Shown here: positions 59,881-64,000 of the stretch, piece after piece
Position numbering within the stretch: the stretch's first letter is position 1
Layout of the letters: each line of letters opens with the position of its first letter
Made by a program: the position numbers and the translations under genes
Assembly (NCBI RefSeq): GCF_000379685.1
Contig: NZ_KB903292.1
Location: 62,001 to 126,000 of the forward strand
Origin: Catelliglobosispora koreensis DSM 44566
GTDB lineage: Bacteria; Actinomycetota; Actinomycetes; Mycobacteriales; Micromonosporaceae
DNA length: 64,000 bases
Direction of reading: 5' to 3'
Notes under the pieces: model-generated
Seen by the model: the letters and a program-made list of their open reading frames with translations, nothing else
What the model was told of the DNA's origin: nothing
Database searches by the model: none

Positions 59881-59966
59881 AGTCGTCCCTGGCTGCGTTG
59901 GGCAGGCCCTTGTTTACCAAGAACGTAAACGGCGGGCCCGTCCGCCTTGCCAGGAACGACTTCGGA

Positions 59967-60413
59967 TTATGGAACGGCGTAGAACAGAGCGATATTCGCG
60001 GCTAGCAGGATCGTCGCCGCGCTGAGCAGATACCAGGGCAGAAAAGCCCGGTGGATCGAAGCGAAGGCGGCGGCGATCAGGCTGGTTCCCCCGATCCCGA
60101 TGACGATGGTCGCGACGATGTACCACTGCGGCGCGGAGCCGAACAAATACTCGGCCATGAGGCGTCCCGCAGGGAGCACACCACCGAAGGCACAGGCCGC
60201 CGCCCAGAACGCCATGCCGAGCAGGCGAGCGTTGGCTGGGGGAGCGTCATCTTCGGTCGGGAGCCGGAAACGAGCGCGCAAAGCCACCCGGAGCTGGTCA
60301 AGTTTTGGCACCTGGGCGGGCTCAACCGTCAAAACACCGACGGCGCCCTGCGGCTCCGCGGGCTTACGGGCGCCCGGCATCACAGCGGAGAGTTTTTCCT
60401 TAACCGTGCTCAC
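59967..60413 (-). CDS. Three-helix membrane protein, unknown, on the opposite strand
   Basis: 148 residues: a cytoplasmic N-terminal part of about 65 residues (basic, with RVALRARFRLPTEDD) and three membrane helices (about 65-85, 93-117, 122-146). No family recognised. It occupies the position where M. tuberculosis and many relatives have a rhomboid protease gene (Rv1337), but it is on the other strand and has no G-x-S-x-G serine or HxxxN motif. The GTG start has no clear ribosome site. Confidence 0.65.
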   Translation of the reverse strand: MSTVKEKLSAVMPGARKPAEPQGAVGVLTVEPAQVPKLDQLRVALRARFRLPTEDDAPPANARLLGMAFWAAACAFGGVLPAGRLMAEYLFGSAPQWYIVATIVIGIGGTSLIAAAFASIHRAFLPWYLLSAATILLAANIALFYAVP

Positions 60414-60469
60414 ACTGGGACAACGCCCTTAGATGACCTACGTAACGCGACCATTCGCTCACCAACCCG

Positions 60470-60497
60470 AGCACATGTCGCGTTAATGACATGTGCT
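60470..60497. promoter_or_regulatory. Perfect inverted repeat upstream of murI
   Basis: AGCACATGTC (60470-60479) and GACATGTGCT (60488-60497) form 10-bp perfect arms around an 8-base spacer, directly upstream of the murI promoter. Probable operator or activator site; it is too far (48 bp) from the start to act as a leader hairpin of a leaderless mRNA. Confidence 0.6.
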
Positions 60498-60506
60498 AAA
60501 GGACTC

Positions 60507-60537
60507 TTCGCACACAAGGGGTGCGGCAAAGTAGGCT
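60507..60537 (+). promoter_or_regulatory. murI promoter, leaderless geometry
   Basis: TTCGCA (60507-60512), 19 bp, TAGGCT (60532-60537), then 7 bases to GTG 60545. No ribosome site. Confidence 0.5.
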
Positions 60538-60544
60538 GCGCAGC

Positions 60545-61363
60545 GTGACGGGCCTCGGTGTATCGCCAACGTCGGACAGACCGATTGGCATATTTGATTC
60601 CGGAGTCGGTGGGCTGACGGTGGCCCGCGCGATCCTGGATCAGTTGCCGCATGAGCAGGTCATTTACCTAGGCGACACGGCACACATGCCCTACGGGCCC
60701 AAGCCGATCGCCGACGTCCGCGCCTACGCACTCAAGTGCCTGGATCAATTGGCTGACCGCGGCGTCAAGCTGCTGGTCATCGCCTGCAACACGGCATCAG
60801 CCGCGTGCTTGCATGACGCTCGCGAGCGCTACTCCATCCCGGTGGTCGAAGTGATCCGTCCCGCGGCACGCCGCGCCGTGTCCGCGACCCGTAACCAGCG
60901 TGTAGGCGTGATCGGAACGATTTCCACGATCAAGTCTGGCGCGTACCAGGATGCCTTCGCCGCGTCGCCCTCGATAAGTGTGACGGCCGCCGCATGTCCG
61001 CAATTCGCCGAGTTCGTCGAGCGTGGAGTGACCTCAGGGCGGGCATTACTGGGTTTGGCGAGTGGTTACCTAGAGCCACTGCAGCGGGCAGGCGTGGATA
61101 CTCTTGTTCTTGGATGCACGCACTATCCGTTACTTACCGGCCTGATCAGCTTGGTGATGGGGGAACAGGTGACGCTGGTGTCGAGCGCTGACGAAACCGC
61201 CCGCGATGTTTACCGCGTGCTGGTGGAGCAAGACCTGCTCCGGCCGGACGGCGCGCCCAGTCCCGTGCATGAACTGCTCACGACGGGCGATCAGGAGATA
61301 TTTGACCGCCTAGCGCACCGATTCCTCGGTGAGCTGCGACTCAAACGGGGTGCGCCCGCATGA
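60545..61363 (+). CDS. murI: Glutamate racemase
   Basis: A 272-residue enzyme that supplies D-glutamate for peptidoglycan. It has [18 protein letters not shown], the first catalytic Cys in VIACNTASA and the second in [14 protein letters not shown] 60545 is set by the upstream TAGGCT at 7 bases. It begins the murI, Rv1339-like, rph, rdgB unit with an ATGA overlap to the next gene. A perfect inverted repeat upstream suggests that it is regulated. Confidence 0.95.
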   Translation: MTGLGVSPTSDRPIGIFDSGVGGLTVARAILDQLPHEQVIYLGDTAHMPYGPKPIADVRAYALKCLDQLADRGVKLLVIACNTASAACLHDARERYSIPVVEVIRPAARRAVSATRNQRVGVIGTISTIKSGAYQDAFAASPSISVTAAACPQFAEFVERGVTSGRALLGLASGYLEPLQRAGVDTLVLGCTHYPLLTGLISLVMGEQVTLVSSADETARDVYRVLVEQDLLRPDGAPSPVHELLTTGDQEIFDRLAHRFLGELRLKRGAPA

Positions 61364-62106
61364 GGCTGACCGTTCTTGGCTGCGCCGGAAGTTTTCCCGG
61401 CCCAGAATCCGCTTGCTCGGCTTATCTCGTTGAGGCGGATGGTTTTCGGCTGCTGATCGACTTTGGCCCTGGTGCCTTGTCGGCTCTGCAGCGCTATTCG
61501 AGCATGAAGTCCATCGACGCGATCCTGCTGAGCCACTTGCATTGCGACCACATGATGGACGCAACGTCCTATGTGGTCGTTCGCCGGTACGCACCCGATG
61601 GGCCATACCCTCCGATCCCCGTTTACGCGCCTTCTGGCGCCCCTGAACGGATCGCGGCGGCTTACAGCCTCGATGAGGGTCCGCTCGACGATGTGTATTC
61701 GTTCTACGCTTTGCAACCCGGCACGTTCCCCATCGGCCCGTTCCAGGTGCAGGTAGACCGGGTCAATCACCCCGTCGAGACTTACGGGGTTCGCCTGGAG
61801 CACAACGGCCGCGTGCTCGCCTATTCCGGCGACACGGCGGTGTGTGACTCGGTCATCGGCCTGGCCCGCGACGCTGACGTGTTCCTATGCGAGGCAAGCT
61901 ATCTCGATGGCGTGGACAATCCGCCGGGGCTGCACCTGACGGGCCGTGAAGCGGGCGAGGTGGCGACAAAGGCCGGTGCGCGCAAGCTTCTGCTCACGCA
62001 CTTGGTGCAGGCCTGGGGATCAGAATCAGAGACTTACGCGAGCGCGGCTGAAGCCTTCGCTGGCCCAGTCGAGATAGTCCGCCCTGGCGCGAGGTATGAC
62101 ATCTAG
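61360..62106 (+). CDS. Metallo-beta-lactamase-fold phosphodiesterase, Rv1339-like
   Basis: 248 residues with the dinuclear metal motif H59-L-H61-C-D63-H64 ([12 protein letters not shown]), a further His in [10 protein letters not shown], the bridging Asp in YSGDTAVCD and the last His in LLTHLVQ. The M. tuberculosis counterpart Rv1339 is an atypical class II cAMP phosphodiesterase, and the gene is in the same place between murI and rph. The ATG overlaps the murI stop. Confidence 0.88.
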   Translation: MRLTVLGCAGSFPGPESACSAYLVEADGFRLLIDFGPGALSALQRYSSMKSIDAILLSHLHCDHMMDATSYVVVRRYAPDGPYPPIPVYAPSGAPERIAAAYSLDEGPLDDVYSFYALQPGTFPIGPFQVQVDRVNHPVETYGVRLEHNGRVLAYSGDTAVCDSVIGLARDADVFLCEASYLDGVDNPPGLHLTGREAGEVATKAGARKLLLTHLVQAWGSESETYASAAEAFAGPVEIVRPGARYDI

Positions 62107-62113
62107 CCCCCTA

Positions 62114-62119
62114 TAGGGT
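62114..62119 (+). promoter_or_regulatory. TAGGGT -10-like box, leaderless geometry, rph
   Basis: TAGGGT lies exactly 7 bases before ATG 62127. It suggests that rph-rdgB has an internal leaderless promoter within the operon. Confidence 0.45.
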
Positions 62120-62126
62120 GGGGCGC

Positions 62127-62903
62127 ATGGCCCGTCCAGATGCACGCAAGCCCGATGAGCTGCGCCCGGTCAAGTTAACCCGCGGCTGGAGCCGTCACCC
62201 CGAAGGATCGGTGCTGGTGGAATTCGGGGACACCCGGGTTTTGTGCACCGCGAGCGTCACCGAAGGTGTGCCGCGCTGGCGCAAAGGCACCGGCCACGGC
62301 TGGGTCACCGCTGAATATTCGATGCTTCCCCGCGCGACGTCGACACGGTCAGACCGCGAGAGCGTCAAGGGCAAGATCGGCGGGCGGACCCACGAGATTT
62401 CCCGGCTCATTGGTCGTGGCCTGCGGGCCTGCATTGAGCTGCGTGCTCTGGGGGAGAACTCCATCGTCATCGACTGTGATGTGCTGCAAGCCGATGGGGG
62501 CACCCGGACCGCCGCGATCACCGGTGCCTATGTCGCGTTGCACGACGCTGTCAGCTGGATGGCGGCCAAGAACATGCTGACGCGTAAGCAAACCATCGAC
62601 ACCGCCCTGCACCGGTCCGTCGCCGCGGTCAGCGTCGGCATCGTGGCTGGCGAGGCGCGTCTTGACCTGTGTTACGAGGAGGATGTCGCCGCTCAGGTCG
62701 ACATGAACATCGTCTGCACGAGCCTCGGCGATTTCGTTGAAGTGCAAGGCACCGGCGAAGAAGGCGTGTTCGATCGCGGGCAGCTCAACGCCATGCTCGA
62801 CCTGGGAGTGGCGGGTTGTGAGCAGCTGACGAAGCTTCAGCGCGAAGCGCTTGGACTGCCCACATTGGACGCTGCCGGACTGCTGGCGGTGTTCAAGAAA
62901 TGA
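62127..62903 (+). CDS. rph: Ribonuclease PH
   Basis: A 258-residue phosphorolytic exoribonuclease that trims tRNA 3' ends; forms a hexameric ring. It begins [19 protein letters not shown], has [44 protein letters not shown] (catalytic Asp region) and [20 protein letters not shown] 62127 is the usual family start. The stop overlaps the rdgB ATG (ATGA). Confidence 0.97.
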   Translation: MARPDARKPDELRPVKLTRGWSRHPEGSVLVEFGDTRVLCTASVTEGVPRWRKGTGHGWVTAEYSMLPRATSTRSDRESVKGKIGGRTHEISRLIGRGLRACIELRALGENSIVIDCDVLQADGGTRTAAITGAYVALHDAVSWMAAKNMLTRKQTIDTALHRSVAAVSVGIVAGEARLDLCYEEDVAAQVDMNIVCTSLGDFVEVQGTGEEGVFDRGQLNAMLDLGVAGCEQLTKLQREALGLPTLDAAGLLAVFKK

Positions 62904-63508
62904 AGAAGCTCCTCGTCGCCTCCCGCAACCAGAAGAAGCTCGGTGAGCTGCAACGCATTCTGGCCGGATCCCCTGACCTGCGTGACATTGAACTGCTGAG
63001 CCTCAACGACGTCCCGGAATATCCAGAGGCGCCGGAGAAGGGTCTCACCTTCGCCGAGAACGCCCTGATGAAGGCCCGCGAAGGGGCGAAGTACACCGGG
63101 CTGCCCACGGTTGGCGACGACTCCGGGCTCGCGGTTGACTTCATGAACGGCATGCCCGGCGTGCTCAGTGCCCGGTGGGCCGGGCGGCATGGCGATGACA
63201 AGGCCAACCTCGACTTGCTGCTCGCTCAGCTGTCCGATGTGGACGAACCGCACCGGGGCGCGCAGTTCGTTTGCGCCATCGCCCTGGCTCTGCCCGGCGG
63301 CAAGGAACATCTCGTGCACGGCAAGATGCCGGGCCGGCTAATCAGGTCGCCTCGCGGTGCAGGCGGGTTTGGCTACGACCCCATCTTTGTCGCTGACGGA
63401 CACACGCTGACCAGCGCAGAGCTCGACCCCGACGCTAAGGACGCCATCAGTCACCGGGGCCAGGCGCTGCGTGCGCTCGCGACAGTGATTGCCAAGACCC
63501 TAAACTGA
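62900..63508 (+). CDS. rdgB: Non-canonical purine NTP pyrophosphatase (RdgB/HAM1)
   Basis: A 202-residue house-cleaning enzyme that hydrolyses dITP, XTP and ITP to monophosphates. Motifs: [14 protein letters not shown] at the N-terminus, [40 protein letters not shown] (metal-binding Asp) and [12 protein letters not shown], ending with [14 protein letters not shown] overlap with rph; it ends the conserved block. Confidence 0.97.
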   Translation: MKKLLVASRNQKKLGELQRILAGSPDLRDIELLSLNDVPEYPEAPEKGLTFAENALMKAREGAKYTGLPTVGDDSGLAVDFMNGMPGVLSARWAGRHGDDKANLDLLLAQLSDVDEPHRGAQFVCAIALALPGGKEHLVHGKMPGRLIRSPRGAGGFGYDPIFVADGHTLTSAELDPDAKDAISHRGQALRALATVIAKTLN

Positions 63509-63511
63509 GGC

Positions 63512-64000
63512 GTGGCGTCGACCCAAGTTTGTGTCGCCGGCGGCGGGCCCGCCGGGCTAATGCTCGGCTATCTCCTTGCCCGGCAAGGAATTTCCGTTAT
63601 CGTGCTGGAGAAACACGCCGACTTTCTGCGTGATTTCCGGGGCGACACGGTTCACTCGTCCACTTTGGAGCTTCTCGACGAAGCCGGCCTGGGCGATCGA
63701 GCCGAAGACTTACCCGGCCGCAAAGCCGGGCAGCTGCGCATGTCGTTCGCTGACGGGACGTTCACGGTCGCGGATTTCACGCGCTTGCGGGGCAAACATC
63801 CCTACCTCATGTTCGTGCCACAGTGGGATTTCCTGGAGCTAATCGCCTCCGAGGCCGCGAAGCTGCCGTCGTTCAAGCTGTTGCGCTCCACCGAGGTGAC
63901 CGATCTGCTCCGTGCCGAAGACGGCACCGTCACCGGGGTTCGCGCGGGTGACCGCGTGATCGAGGCCGGCCTGACCGTGGCCTGTGATGGCCGTTTCTCC
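63512..64000 (+). CDS. FAD-dependent aromatic monooxygenase-like protein (3' partial)
   Basis: 163 codons before the window edge. The dinucleotide fold GGGPAGLMLGYLLARQG is at the start, followed by VLEKHADFLRDFRGDTVHSSTLELLDEAGL, the sequence typical of class A flavin monooxygenases annotated as FAD-dependent oxidoreductases near rdgB in actinomycetes. The G-D motif and C-terminal part lie outside the window. GTG 63512 follows the rdgB stop by 3 bp. Confidence 0.85.
   Translation, partial: MASTQVCVAGGGPAGLMLGYLLARQGISVIVLEKHADFLRDFRGDTVHSSTLELLDEAGLGDRAEDLPGRKAGQLRMSFADGTFTVADFTRLRGKHPYLMFVPQWDFLELIASEAAKLPSFKLLRSTEVTDLLRAEDGTVTGVRAGDRVIEAGLTVACDGRFS

Overview
The window is high-GC, densely packed bacterial DNA with many GTG starts and 1-11 base gene overlaps. 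The block from 55,348 to 63,508 (pncA-pncB, clpS, DUF2017, mec, cysO, cysM, murI, Rv1339-like, rph, rdgB) follows the order I know from Mycobacterium tuberculosis Rv1330c-Rv1341. Together with an ECF sigma/anti-sigma pair resembling SigL/RslA, many chitinase- and CBM-type secreted enzymes and actinomycete regulator families, this points to a soil actinomycete, probably of the Pseudonocardiales (an inference; no rRNA is present). No tRNA, rRNA, CRISPR array, prophage or transposase was seen. No stretch above 300 bases lacks a gene or gene remnant.

Layout. 1-8,350: end of a CBM35-bearing GH28 pectinase, then a complete-looking PQQ operon (pqqA, pqqC, fused pqqD-pqqE, pqqB) that runs by start/stop overlap into a secreted CBM35-CBM35-FN3-GH18 enzyme and then into a secreted CBM35-CBM35-FN3-FN3 PQQ sugar dehydrogenase of the soluble GDH/AA12 type. 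Cofactor synthesis and the enzyme that should use the cofactor therefore sit in one transcription unit with a polysaccharide hydrolase; this is the most striking system in the window. 8,350-9,200: decayed PadR and methyltransferase genes. 9,240-24,250: resistance- and stress-type genes, namely an Erm-like rRNA methylase, a small secreted protein, a macro domain protein, an MmyB-like regulator, an ABC exporter with a divergent two-component system, a DHA2 exporter with a TetR regulator and operator array, a MocR/AhpD pair, and a GntR-TetR fusion regulator with a flavin monooxygenase.

24,250-36,500: AlkZ-like glycosylase, two DUF4190-type paralogues (one frameshifted), a large secreted subtilase with a BNR propeller and a divergent TrmB-LuxR regulator, pspA with a coiled-coil partner, and a frameshifted AbiEi-like antitoxin behind a 21-bp inverted repeat. 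36,500-46,500: sigma/anti-sigma pair, Tat-type binding protein, MgtC-like protein, aldo/keto reductase and S41 protease from overlapping divergent promoters, fdhD-fdhF, and ctaD. 46,500-55,300: LacI-controlled sugar operon (MFS, hydrolase, PAP2, GH3), nucleotidyltransferase, MFS exporter with a hairpin that covers its ribosome site, and a CBM2-GH18 chitinase. 55,300-64,000: NAD salvage genes and the conserved clpS-to-rdgB block, ending in a truncated FAD oxidoreductase.

A recurring signal is a TANNNT hexamer placed 6-8 (usually 7) bases before an ATG/GTG with no Shine-Dalgarno sequence, the signature of leaderless transcripts. It fixes several start codons (HK, TetR, clpS, mec, murI, rph). 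Two apparent frameshifts (25,727 and 34,232) both fall in short homopolymers and may be sequencing errors.
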